The notes below the pieces were generated by a model. That model searched no databases, was not told where the DNA came from, and was given only the letters and a program-made list of their open reading frames with translations. Position numbers and translations under genes: made by a program. Below, in pieces: positions 33,714-41,585 of a stretch of 51,435 nt of DNA. Within the stretch, counting starts at the first letter, position 1, and every line of letters begins with the position of its first letter. Source of the DNA: Alphaproteobacteria bacterium. Lineage in GTDB: Bacteria; Pseudomonadota; Alphaproteobacteria; UBA2966. The stretch spans positions 1 through 51,435 of the forward strand of contig JASLXG010000149.1 in assembly GCA_030740435.1 (NCBI GenBank), written 5' to 3'.

Positions 33714-35840
33714 TCAGCCCTCTATTTGCGAGAAATCAGCCAACAGCAGGAACCAAACCCTTACTTTGTCCAACAGGCGCAATCTGTTTTTTCGCAGCTC
33801 CTGGTCGTCAACGTTGACCGTGACATCATCGAAGAACTTGTCTATGGGCTGGCGCAGCGTTGCAAAGGCTTGGCAGGCGCGGCCGAAATCCTCTTCCTCC
33901 AGGGCTTCGAGAACGAGCTCCTTGACCTTGTTCAGCCGAGCCAAGAGGTCGCGTTCAGCTTGCTCGATCAGCGAATCTTCCTCTAGATCGTCGCCTTCAT
34001 AGCGGCAGCCGTCCTTCTTTTCCTCAATCTCGACGATATTGTTGGCCCGGCGGTAGGCGGTCAAAAGATTGCTACCGTCGTCGCTGGCGAGAAAACCGGC
34101 CAAGGCCTCGACCCGGGCCAGCAGCCGCACCAGATCGTTTTCCCTGAGCGCGAAGGCGGCGGCGATGAGATCGTGGCGCACGCCGTCGGCGCGCAGGTGG
34201 ACCTGCAGGCGGTCGGCGAAGAAGGCCATGACGATCTCGATCACCTGGCCGGCATCGGGCAGCGTATCGAGGGCGTTGGCGTATCGCGCCAATGCTTCCC
34301 CCAGCACGCCGCGCAAATCGAGCCGGATGCCGTTTTGCAGGATCAAACGAATGATTCCCAGGGCCGCCCGCCGCAACGCGAAAGGATCCTTCGAGCCGGT
34401 GGGCCGCTCATCGATGGCGAAAAAGCCGATCAGGGTGTCGACCTTGTCGGCCAGTGCGACAGCCACGCTCAGTGAATCGGTGGGGCAGGAATCGCCGGGC
34501 CCCTGCGGCGCGTAGTGCTCGCCGATGGCCTGCGCCACGTCCTCAGACTCGGGCTCCTTGACGGTGTCGCCGCTCATGGCTAACTGGTGCGCGGTCTCAG
34601 GCTGGCCACCCCGAAGGGCGTAGTATCTGCCCATTATTCCCTGCAGTTCGGGAAACTCGCCGACCATCTCGGTGCTCAGGTCAGCCTTGGCCAGCAGCCC
34701 GGCGCGAGCTGCGGCGTCCGGATCAGCGTCGCCCAATGCCTGGGCCACGAAACGGGCCAGTTCGGCAATGCGTTCGGCCTTTTGCCCCAGGCTGCCGAGA
34801 CGGGCGTGGAAGACGATGTCATCGAGCGCCGCCAGGCGGCTCTCCAGCGTCACCCGACGGTCCTGGTCCCAGAAGAACTTGGCGTCGGCCAGGCGGGCCC
34901 GCAAGACGCGCTCGTTGCCGGCCACGATGGCGCTGGGGTCGGCGCTTTCGTTGTCGGCCACGAAGATGAAGCGCGCTGCCAGTTGGCCGTCGGGACCGAG
35001 CAGCGAAAAATACTTCTGGTGGGTGCGCATGGCGGTGGCCAGGACCTCCGGCGGCAAAGTCATGAAGTCGGCATCGATGCGGCCCATCATCACCACCGGC
35101 CATTCGGCCAGGCCCACGACTTCCTGCAACAATCCCTCGTGCGTCACCAGCGCCAGGCCCTCGGCACTGGCCAGCGCCGTCGCCTGTTGGCGGATCAGCG
35201 CCTGGCGTTCATTGGCATCAAGCATGACGCGGGCCGCCGCAAGCTTTTGGCGATAATCGGCCAGCGAGTCGACGCTGAAGGGAGCCGGCGCCAGAAAGCG
35301 GTGGCCGCGGCTCTCCAGGCCGGCCACGATGGGCCCGAACGAGAGCGGCACGAGACGGCCCTCGAAGAGCGCCACGATGCCGTGGATGGGCCGCACCCAG
35401 CGCACGTCGTGGCTGCCCCAGCGCATCGACTTGGGCCAGGGAAAGCCGGCCAGCGCCTGGCCCACGACCTCGGCCAGCACGTCTGCGGTGGGCCGCCCGG
35501 GACGCTCGATGACGGCGAACAGCGCCGGGCCCTTGGGCGTCTCGCGCGTCTCGAGCTGATCGCGCTCGAGCCCGGTGGCGCGCAGAAAACCGGCGATGGC
35601 CTTCTCCGGGGCGTCGGCCTTTGGGCCTTTGCGTTCCTCGCGGACGTCGGGCTGGCGCCGCGGCAGACCATAGGCGAGCAGCGCCAGGCGCCGCGGCGTG
35701 GCAAAGACAAAAACCTCGTCATAGCCGATGCCGGCCGCCTCGAGGCCGGCGGAGATCAGCCGCTCGAGGTCCTCGCCGGCGCGGCGCTGCATGCGCGACG
35801 GCACCTCCTCGGAGAGGATTTCGAGCAGGAACCGGGCCAC
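33714..35840 (-). CDS. glyS: glycyl-tRNA synthetase beta subunit
   Basis: A 708-residue beta subunit of the alpha2beta2 glycyl-tRNA synthetase: N-terminal LLEILSEEVPSRMQ, the conserved RFIFVADNES region, the middle GMKWKK-like/FPKSMRWG (here FPWPKSMRWG) and FALRRAALGIIR in the HD-like/anticodon-binding part. Two GTG starts are possible: 35858 and 35840. I choose 35840 because GGGGAGG sits 9 bp upstream and it gives the family N-terminus right after the glyQ stop (4-bp gap). Confidence 0.95.
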   Translation of the reverse strand: MARFLLEILSEEVPSRMQRRAGEDLERLISAGLEAAGIGYDEVFVFATPRRLALLAYGLPRRQPDVREERKGPKADAPEKAIAGFLRATGLERDQLETRETPKGPALFAVIERPGRPTADVLAEVVGQALAGFPWPKSMRWGSHDVRWVRPIHGIVALFEGRLVPLSFGPIVAGLESRGHRFLAPAPFSVDSLADYRQKLAAARVMLDANERQALIRQQATALASAEGLALVTHEGLLQEVVGLAEWPVVMMGRIDADFMTLPPEVLATAMRTHQKYFSLLGPDGQLAARFIFVADNESADPSAIVAGNERVLRARLADAKFFWDQDRRVTLESRLAALDDIVFHARLGSLGQKAERIAELARFVAQALGDADPDAAARAGLLAKADLSTEMVGEFPELQGIMGRYYALRGGQPETAHQLAMSGDTVKEPESEDVAQAIGEHYAPQGPGDSCPTDSLSVAVALADKVDTLIGFFAIDERPTGSKDPFALRRAALGIIRLILQNGIRLDLRGVLGEALARYANALDTLPDAGQVIEIVMAFFADRLQVHLRADGVRHDLIAAAFALRENDLVRLLARVEALAGFLASDDGSNLLTAYRRANNIVEIEEKKDGCRYEGDDLEEDSLIEQAERDLLARLNKVKELVLEALEEEDFGRACQAFATLRQPIDKFFDDVTVNVDDQELRKNRLRLLDKVRVWFLLLADFSQIEG

Positions 35841-35844
35841 CCGT

Positions 35845-36729
35845 TCAGGCCTCCCCACCGGCCAGCCAGGCTTCGCAACAGGCCTTGGCCAGGGCCCGCA
35901 CGCGGCCGATGTAGGCGGCCCGTTCGGTGACGCTGATGACGCCGCGGGCCTCGAGCAAATTGAAGAGGTGGCTGGCCTTCATGCACTGGTCGTAGGCCGG
36001 CAGCGCAAGTTCGGCCGCGATCAGGTTCTCGCATTCGTTTTCGGCGTCCTCGAAATGGCGCAGCAGGACGTCCGTATTGGCGTGCTCGAAGTTGTAGGCC
36101 GAGAACTCGCGTTCGTTGCGCAGGAAAACCTCGCCATAGGTCATGCCCGCCTCGCCCTCGGCACCGTTCCAGTCGAGGTCATAGACGTTCTCGACGCCCT
36201 GGACATACATGGCCAGGCGCTCGAGGCCGTAGGTGATCTCGCCCGAGACCGGATTGCAGTCGATGCCACCGACCTGTTGGAAGTAGGTGAACTGCGACAC
36301 CTCCATGCCGTCGCACCAGACCTCCCAGCCCAGCCCCCAGGCGCCCAGCGTGGGGCTTTCCCAGTCGTCCTCGACGAAACGGATGTCGTGGTGCGCCGCA
36401 TCTATGCCCAGCGCGGCCAGGCTTTGCAGATAGATCTCCTGAATGTCGTCGGGAGAAGGTTTGAGGATGACCTGGAACTGGTAGTAGTGCTGCAACCGGT
36501 TGGGATTGTCGCCGTAGCGGCCGTCGCTGGGCCGGCGCGAGGGCTGCACGTAGGCCGCCTTCCAGGGCTTGGGCCCCAGCGCCCGCAAGGTCGTGGCGGG
36601 GTGGAAGGTGCCGGCGCCCACTTCCAGGTCGTAGGGCTGCAGCAAGACGCAGCCCTGGTCCGACCAGAACTCCTGCAACGTCAGTATGAGGCGCTGAAAC
36701 GACGGCGCGCGGGCCTCGGAGGTCGCCAT
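35845..36729 (-). CDS. glyQ: glycyl-tRNA synthetase alpha subunit
   Basis: A 294-residue class II catalytic subunit: [40 protein letters not shown] (class II motif 2 region), [20 protein letters not shown], and [10 protein letters not shown]. It activates glycine and charges tRNA-Gly with GlyS. Start ATG at 36729 is the only candidate that keeps the family N-terminus. It heads the minus-strand glyQ-glyS-ppdK unit. Confidence 0.97.
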   Translation of the reverse strand: MATSEARAPSFQRLILTLQEFWSDQGCVLLQPYDLEVGAGTFHPATTLRALGPKPWKAAYVQPSRRPSDGRYGDNPNRLQHYYQFQVILKPSPDDIQEIYLQSLAALGIDAAHHDIRFVEDDWESPTLGAWGLGWEVWCDGMEVSQFTYFQQVGGIDCNPVSGEITYGLERLAMYVQGVENVYDLDWNGAEGEAGMTYGEVFLRNEREFSAYNFEHANTDVLLRHFEDAENECENLIAAELALPAYDQCMKASHLFNLLEARGVISVTERAAYIGRVRALAKACCEAWLAGGEA

Positions 36730-36873
36730 CGACGAATTTCCTTGTGGCGAATTTCCCTGTGGCGCCGGGGCGCGGGCGTCCCGGTCAATTGCGCCGGACA
36801 GTAATCGTGGCTCCAGAACCGGTCAAGGTCGGCGCCAAGAGGTGCGCATCGGGTGGCTGCGCAGGAGGCGGGA

Positions 36874-36922
36874 AATGCGGACAGATCACGTGTTACCTAA
36901 TGCGGACATATCATCTGTTACT
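36874..36922 (+). repeat. two imperfect 24-bp direct repeats, IS-end-like
   Basis: AATGCGGACAGATCACGTGTTACC (36874-36897) and AATGCGGACATATCATCTGTTACT (36899-36922) match at 20 of 24 positions. TGCGGACAnATCAnnTGTTAC-type repeats are commonly seen at ends of IS21-like elements, so this may be an IS remnant, but no transposase is present. The rest of the gap 36730-36943 shows nothing else. Confidence 0.5.
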
Positions 36923-36943
36923 GACATTTCAGCACTCGCAGAA

Positions 36944-36983
36944 TTGAAATCATCATACTTAGTGCTATAATGCTAGGTATGAT
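36944..36983 (+). promoter_or_regulatory. promoter with overlapping operator of toxin-antitoxin locus
   Basis: The -35 TTGAAA (36944-36949), 16-bp spacer and -10 TATAAT (36966-36971, extended TGC before it) form a near-consensus sigma-70 promoter. An 11-bp inverted repeat, ATCATACTTAG (36952-36962) and CTAGGTATGAT (36973-36983), with one mismatch, brackets the -10. This is the expected operator for the XRE antitoxin. Confidence 0.75.
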
Positions 36984-37004
36984 AGCTGTGGCGCGGTGAG
37001 CTTG

Positions 37005-37211
37005 ATGCGCATCTTCAAAACGAAACCCTTTGCGCGTTTTGCCGAACACGAAGGCATCGATGATGCTGCGTTATGCGATGCGATCCAGCGGGCGGAACGA
37101 GGGCTGGTCGACGCCGATCTGGGCGGCTGCGTGATTAAGCAGCGGATTGCGCGGAAGGGGCAAGGCAAGTCCGGTGGCTTCCGCTCCATTGTGCTGTTCC
37201 GCAATGGTTAA
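37005..37211 (+). pseudogene. truncated RelE/HigB-type toxin
   Basis: The 68-residue frame starts MRIFKTKPFARFAEHEGIDD and continues with LVDADLGGCVIKQRIARKGQ and GKSGGFRSIVLFRNG-stop. This is the first part of the RelE-like (PF06296-type) toxin family, whose members as I recall are about 110-120 residues. About 45-50 C-terminal residues, including the end of the catalytic beta-sheet, are missing. The stop overlaps the antitoxin start by 8 bp. A longer GTG-initiated form starts at 36996. It is probably inactive, though a short toxin cannot be excluded. Confidence 0.7.
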
Positions 37212-37521
37212 GCAGTACAAAAGTGACCCGCTGGCTTCGGTTCACGAGACGGCGCTCGGCCTGACAGAGGCAGGCGTCATGGCAAAACAGACCATGAAGG
37301 CCTTCGATGAGATGTGCTTCACTCCGGTCGAAGAACTGACGCCGGAGGAAATCCGCGACATCCGGCTACGTGAGAAGGCAAGTCAAGCGGTCTTCGCTCG
37401 CTACCTGAATGTCACCACGGGCCTTGTCAGCCAGTGGGAGCGGGGTGAGAGGCATCCCCGTGGCGCGTCCTTGAAGCTCCTGACGTTGGTCGCGAAGAAG
37501 GGGTTACAGGCGGTCGCCTAA
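37204..37521 (+). CDS. HigA-type XRE antitoxin/regulator
   Basis: A 105-residue antitoxin with an N-terminal neutralising segment (MVKQYKSDPLASVHETALGL) and a C-terminal XRE helix-turn-helix (about 55-105, REKASQAVFARYLNVTTGLV, SQWERGERHPRG). It matches the usual partner of RelE/HigB-like toxins: YLNVTTGLVSQWERG is a family hallmark. It is intact although the toxin is truncated. It probably represses its own promoter by the inverted repeat at 36952-36983. Start ATG at 37204 overlaps the toxin stop by 8 bp. Confidence 0.85.
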   Translation: MVKQYKSDPLASVHETALGLTEAGVMAKQTMKAFDEMCFTPVEELTPEEIRDIRLREKASQAVFARYLNVTTGLVSQWERGERHPRGASLKLLTLVAKKGLQAVA

Positions 37522-37534
37522 AAGGATGAAGGAA

Positions 37535-37575
37535 GTTTCGGGGACAGAGACCCTTTTGGCAGAGACCCTTTCGGG
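37535..37575 (+). repeat. dispersed repeat, copy 3 (doubled)
   Basis: GTTTCGGGGACAGAGACCC (37535-37553) is followed by a partial second copy CAGAGACCCTTTCGGG (37560-37575). It lies 14 bp after the antitoxin stop and 11 bp before the stop of the convergent gene. It is the same core as copies at 20539 and 30996. Confidence 0.6.
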
Positions 37576-37585
37576 AAAGCCCCAA

Positions 37586-37840
37586 TCAATAAGGGCAGTC
37601 GGCGCGGTCGCACGAGGTGGCGCCGACGGCGGCCACGAAGATGCCGCAGACGTCGCATTCGATCATTTCCTGACTGTCGGCATCGACCCGGGCCTTGGAC
37701 TTCTTGCGCCGGCCGGCGACCCGCCCCGGGCCGCGGCCCTCGCGGGCCTCGTTGCGCCGGCTTATCAGCTTGAAGCCGTACCAGACGCCGCCGATGATGA
37801 CGATCAGAACCAACAGCTTGGTTAGGCCGAAACCGAACAT
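37586..37840 (-). CDS. small membrane protein with C-terminal cysteine cluster
   Basis: An 84-residue protein I cannot name. Residues 4-24 form one membrane helix (GFGLTKLLVLIVIIGGVWYG). A basic linker (about 27-50) is followed by CDVCGIFVAAVGATSCDRADC, a four-cysteine C-x2-C...C-x4-C arrangement that could bind zinc or iron. It follows the S49 peptidase gene in the same direction after 25 bp, so it may work with it. ATG at 37840 has GAGGAA upstream. No homology claim beyond this. Confidence 0.75.
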   Translation of the reverse strand: MFGFGLTKLLVLIVIIGGVWYGFKLISRRNEAREGRGPGRVAGRRKKSKARVDADSQEMIECDVCGIFVAAVGATSCDRADCPY

Positions 37841-37865
37841 TTTTTTCGTTCCTCTCCCGTTCGCC

Positions 37866-38756
37866 CTAAAGCCCGAAGCGGCCCCACAGCGCCCGGTCTT
37901 CGATGGCCGCGATGAGCTCGTCGGCCCAGCCCGCCGGCGCTCTCGCCAGGGGACGCGCCGCTCCCAGATTGCCGCGGCCCAGCAGCCTACGCAACAGCCG
38001 GCGTTCTGCCCCGATCTGGCGGAATTTCACCTCCTCGCCGAAGCGCTCACGGCAGACGCTGCGCAAATCGCCGAGGCCGTCGATCAGGCCCAGCTCGAGG
38101 GCCTGACGGCCGCTCCAGATATCGCCCGAGAAGATTTTTCGCGCGCCCCCCTTGAGGCGTTCGCCGCGGCGCTGGCGGACCAGTTCCTTGAAGCTCTCGT
38201 GGATATCCTTTTGCAACGCCGCCAGGCGCTTCACGTCGGCCGCCTTCTCCTCGCTGAAGGGGTCGAGCAGTGATTTTTTCTCGCCCGCCGTGTGCAGCCG
38301 GCGCTCGACGCCCAGTTTCTCCATAAGCCCTGTGAAACCGAAGCCGGAAAAGATCACGCCGACCGAGCCCACGATGGAATTCTCGTCGGCGAATATTTCG
38401 TCGCCGGCGCAGGCCAGCCAATAGCCGCCCGAGGCCGCCAGGTCCTCGGCAAAGGCCAAAACCGGCACCTCGTGTTCCTCGGCCAGGGCCCGGATGTGCT
38501 TGTAGATCAGGTTCGATTGCGTCGCCGCGCCGCCCGGCGAGTTGATGGCCAGCGCCATCGCGGCCAGCCGCCTGAGGCCGAAGGCGGTCTCCAGCGGCCG
38601 GGCCAGCGTGGCCAGGTCGAGGCCCTCGCGAAAGCGCCCGCCCCGGCCGATGACGCCATCAAGCCGGACCACGGCCACCACCGGACGGCGGCGCCAACGC
38701 CTGAGCGGCCACAGGGATCCGAGCGGTAGCCTGGCAACGAAGGAAGGCAACGGCAT
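37866..38756 (-). CDS. S49-family peptidase (SppA/SohB-like)
   Basis: A 296-residue serine peptidase of the SppA/SohB family, which degrades signal peptides and membrane protein remnants. Ser109 in EDLAASGGYWLACAGDE and Lys160 or 161 in HTAGEKKSLLDPF are the Ser-Lys dyad candidates; INSPGGAATQSN is the usual oxyanion segment. An Arg-rich N-terminus (residues 19-24) and no clear transmembrane helix suggest a cytosolic or peripheral form rather than long SppA. Start ATG at 38756. It is downstream of the TrmN6-like gene by 27 bp. Confidence 0.9.
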   Translation of the reverse strand: MPLPSFVARLPLGSLWPLRRWRRRPVVAVVRLDGVIGRGGRFREGLDLATLARPLETAFGLRRLAAMALAINSPGGAATQSNLIYKHIRALAEEHEVPVLAFAEDLAASGGYWLACAGDEIFADENSIVGSVGVIFSGFGFTGLMEKLGVERRLHTAGEKKSLLDPFSEEKAADVKRLAALQKDIHESFKELVRQRRGERLKGGARKIFSGDIWSGRQALELGLIDGLGDLRSVCRERFGEEVKFRQIGAERRLLRRLLGRGNLGAARPLARAPAGWADELIAAIEDRALWGRFGL

Positions 38757-38783
38757 GGCATCAAAATAGGGACGGGCGCCGGG

Positions 38784-39542
38784 CTATGCAACCAGCGCCT
38801 GGCCGTCGCGCAGCAGCGCCTGGGCGGCCGGTGTGGCGCTGCCGTCGGCCTGGTGCAGCACCACGCCCGGGGCCAGCCTGAGCGGCGTTCTGGCACCACG
38901 GCGGGCCTGCACCACAACGCGCTTGGCGGCCTCGCCGGCCTTGGGCCAAAGCGGGATGACGACCACGGCACCGGCCCGGCCGGCCAACCCGGCCAGCACC
39001 TCGTCGAGGCGGTCGGCGCGGTGGATCACGGTGACGGAACCGCGCGCCGCCACCATGGTCAGGCAGAAACCGAGCCAGTCGGCCAGGCCGCTGGCGCCCT
39101 CGCGGTTGGCCAAGTCCTTGCCGGCATGAGGTGAGGCCGGGCCGCGTTCGGCCGCCTGGTGGGGCGGATTGGCCATGACGTGGTCGAAACCGGGATCGAG
39201 GCCAGGCGGTGGCGCCGCCAGGTCGCCACAATGGACGGCAAAGCGCGCGGCGCAGCCGTTGGCCTCGGCGTTCCGCCGCGCCAGGGCCGCCAGATCGGGC
39301 TGGATCTCGAGGCCGCTGATATGGCATTCGGGCTGGCGCAGCGCCAGACACAGCGCCGCCGTACCGACGCCGGTGCCGACATCGAGCACGCGCTGGCCGG
39401 GCGCCGCCGCCACGGCCGCGGCCAGCACGATGGGATCGATGGCGCTGCGATAGCCCTGCCTCGGCTGCCACAGCTCGAGGCGACCGTCGAGCAGGCTGTT
39501 CCGCCTGACGCCGGCCTCGACCGGGTTTTCAGTCCCCGCCAT
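38784..39542 (-). CDS. tRNA1(Val) A37 N6-methyltransferase-like protein
   Basis: A 252-residue class I methyltransferase with motif I VLDVGTGVG (52-60) and NPPH at 125-128 in MANPPHQAAERG, the N6-adenine signature of the TrmN6/YfiC group. N6-methylation of A37 in tRNA1(Val) is the best guess; rRNA or protein N-methylation is possible. Start ATG at 39542 overlaps the DUF2007 gene by 14 bp, and the S49 gene follows, suggesting one operon. Confidence 0.82.
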   Translation of the reverse strand: MAGTENPVEAGVRRNSLLDGRLELWQPRQGYRSAIDPIVLAAAVAAAPGQRVLDVGTGVGTAALCLALRQPECHISGLEIQPDLAALARRNAEANGCAARFAVHCGDLAAPPPGLDPGFDHVMANPPHQAAERGPASPHAGKDLANREGASGLADWLGFCLTMVAARGSVTVIHRADRLDEVLAGLAGRAGAVVVIPLWPKAGEAAKRVVVQARRGARTPLRLAPGVVLHQADGSATPAAQALLRDGQALVA

Positions 39543-39747
39543 CGCCGACCCCCGCCTCGGCCATCAGGCGCCGCGCCGAAGCGGCATCGTCACGGCTTAC
39601 CATGAGGCGCCGCTGAATGGCCGTGACGGAGCCCTCGAGAACCGCGGTATGGCCGTCGAACACCACCGCCGGGATGCCCTGGTCGGCCAGCAGCGCACCC
39701 AGCCACGAGAGCAAAATCGGATCGTTGGTACGCAAAAGCTCGACCAT
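39529..39747 (-). CDS. DUF2007-type small protein
   Basis: A 72-residue protein: MVELLRTNDPILLSWLGALL, then GIPAVVFDGHTAVLEGSV, fitting the DUF2007 (putative signal-transducing) family. The role is unknown. It overlaps the TrmN6-like start by 14 bp. It is the first gene of the minus-strand operon that ends at 37586 and is divergent from the polyprenyl synthase. Confidence 0.8.
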   Translation of the reverse strand: MVELLRTNDPILLSWLGALLADQGIPAVVFDGHTAVLEGSVTAIQRRLMVSRDDAASARRLMAEAGVGDGGD

Positions 39748-39876
39748 GGCGCCTCTCTGCCCCGCCGGGGCGCGTCAATAGGACGCAGCCGGAGCGGCCG
39801 CCTTGGGCTTGACCGGCCGCGAAACCGGCTTCTATGCTCGCCTCGCGCTGAAATCAGGTCAAGCGAGTGGTTTCCG

Positions 39877-40899
39877 TTGGCTAGTGTCATCCCCATCACC
39901 ACCTCGGCCGCGCCGGAGATCCGGCCTGGCGTCGATTCGCTGCTCAATCTGGTGGCTGACGACTTGGCCCAGGTCAACAAGGTCATTGTATCCCGCATGG
40001 GAAGCCGGGTGCCGCTGATCCCCGAACTGGCGGGCTATATCGTGGCTTCGGGCGGCAAGCGGCTGCGTCCTTTGCTGACGCTGGCCAGCGCCCGGCTCTG
40101 CGAATATCCGGGCGAGCGCCACATCAAGCTGGCGGCCTGCGTCGAATTCATCCACACGGCGACGCTCTTGCACGACGACGTGGTCGACGAAAGCGATCTC
40201 AGGCGCGGCAACGCCACCGCCAACGCGATCTGGGGCAACCAACCCAGCGTGCTGGTCGGTGACTTCCTTTTCAGCCGCGCCTTCCAGCTCATGGTCGAGG
40301 ACGGCTCGCTCAGGGTGCTGGGCATTCTCTCCAATGCCTCGGCCGTGATCGCCGAGGGCGAGGTCATGCAGCTGGTCACTTCGAACGACACCGAAACCAG
40401 CGAGGAGGCTTACCTCGAGGTTATCACGGCCAAGACGGCGGCGCTGTTCGCCGCCGCCTGCCGCATCGGCGCCGTGGTCGGCGAACGTCCGCCGACCGAA
40501 GAGCAGGCGCTGGATTCCTACGGCCGCAATCTCGGCATCGCCTTCCAGCTGATCGATGACGTGCTCGACTATTCGGCCCGCCAGGCGACCTTGGGCAAGA
40601 CCGTCGGCGACGATTTCCGCGAGGGCAAGATCACGCTGCCGGTGCTGCTGGCCTTTCGCCGCGGCAACGAAGAGGAGCGCAGCTTCTGGCGCCGCACGCT
40701 GGAACGCCGCGATCACACGGAAGGCGATCTGCAACACGCCGTGCAGTTGCTCGAGCACCATACCGCGCTGGCCGACACCATCGAGCGCGCCCGCCACTAC
40801 GGCGCCATCGCCCGCGACGCGCTGGGCATCTTCGCCGACAGCCCGGGCAAGCGGGCGCTGACCGACGTCATCGATTTCTCCATCAGCCGGGCGCATTAG
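39877..40899 (+). CDS. polyprenyl diphosphate synthase (octaprenyl/decaprenyl type)
   Basis: Trans-prenyltransferase for the ubiquinone side chain. The 340-residue protein has GGKRLRPLL, the first aspartate-rich motif DDVVDESD from D100, and the second DDVLDYSA from D227; FQLIDDVLD is the FARM/SARM context. The start is TTG at 39877, giving LASVIPIT, which matches the family N-terminus; the frame is open upstream, but that part is antisense to the divergent genes. There is a weak SD (GAGTGG). Chain length cannot be set by eye; ispB is the common name. Confidence 0.9.
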   Translation: MASVIPITTSAAPEIRPGVDSLLNLVADDLAQVNKVIVSRMGSRVPLIPELAGYIVASGGKRLRPLLTLASARLCEYPGERHIKLAACVEFIHTATLLHDDVVDESDLRRGNATANAIWGNQPSVLVGDFLFSRAFQLMVEDGSLRVLGILSNASAVIAEGEVMQLVTSNDTETSEEAYLEVITAKTAALFAAACRIGAVVGERPPTEEQALDSYGRNLGIAFQLIDDVLDYSARQATLGKTVGDDFREGKITLPVLLAFRRGNEEERSFWRRTLERRDHTEGDLQHAVQLLEHHTALADTIERARHYGAIARDALGIFADSPGKRALTDVIDFSISRAH

Positions 40900-40930
40900 C
40901 CCGCAATTCTGAATCTCTGGGAACGGCCCT

Positions 40931-41494
40931 TCAGGCGTGGCCGAACTCGCCTGACAAGAGCGAAAGATCGACGCCCACCGAGGCCACAGCGGCCTGCCAT
41001 TTGCGCTCCAGGTCGGGCTCGAATATGAGGCGCAAGTCGGCCGGGGCGTGGAGCCAGCCGTTGGCCTGGATTTCGGCGTCGAGCTGGCCCGGCCCCCAGC
41101 CGGCGTAGCCCAGCGCCAGGATGGAGTGGCGCGGGCCCTCGCCGTTGGCGATGGCCTTGAGCACGTCGAGCGAGGCGGTCAGCGCAATGCTTTCGTCGAT
41201 CACCAGAGAGGCATCCTGAAGATAGTCGCTGGAATGCAGCACGAAGCCGCGGGTCTGCTCCACCGGGCCGCCAAAATGGACCTGGATGCGCTGCTCCAGC
41301 GTCGGCGCCTTGATGCCCAGCTGTTCCAAAAGATCGGGGAAAGTGATGTTGTCCAGCACCTTGTTGATGACCAGCCCCATGGCGCCCTGGGCGGAGTGGG
41401 CGCACATGTAGATCACCGTGCGCTGGAAGCGGCTATCGCCCATCGTGGGCATGGCCACCAGCAACTGGCCGGGAAGATATCCATCCTCGCTCAT
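40931..41494 (-). CDS. UPF0301 (YqgE/AlgH) family protein
   Basis: A 187-residue protein of the YqgE/AlgH family with the hallmarks YLPGQLLVAMPTMGDSRFQR, GAMGLVINKVL, FGGPVEQTRGFVLHS and LGYAGWGPGQLDAEI. Members are conserved in proteobacteria, with a possible link to alginate regulation, but the molecular role is not established. I chose the ATG at 41494 over a TTG at 41506. It is convergent with the polyprenyl synthase and divergent from the DsbD-like gene. Confidence 0.9.
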   Translation of the reverse strand: MSEDGYLPGQLLVAMPTMGDSRFQRTVIYMCAHSAQGAMGLVINKVLDNITFPDLLEQLGIKAPTLEQRIQVHFGGPVEQTRGFVLHSSDYLQDASLVIDESIALTASLDVLKAIANGEGPRHSILALGYAGWGPGQLDAEIQANGWLHAPADLRLIFEPDLERKWQAAVASVGVDLSLLSGEFGHA

Positions 41495-41585
41495 GGCGCC
41501 TCGCAACCGCGGTCAGGACCGTATCCGTCGATCGACGAACCCTAGCATATCTGGCCAATCCTTAACATCCGCTGTATCTCTAGAT

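Noticed and set aside
31675-34002. 775-residue plus-strand frame antisense to ppdK
   Set aside because: Typical high-GC antisense frame (His/Gln/Leu-rich); ppdK is unmistakable on the minus strand.
37526-37825. Plus-strand frame after the antitoxin
   Set aside because: Antisense to the small Cys-rich protein and begins inside the repeat; no family features.
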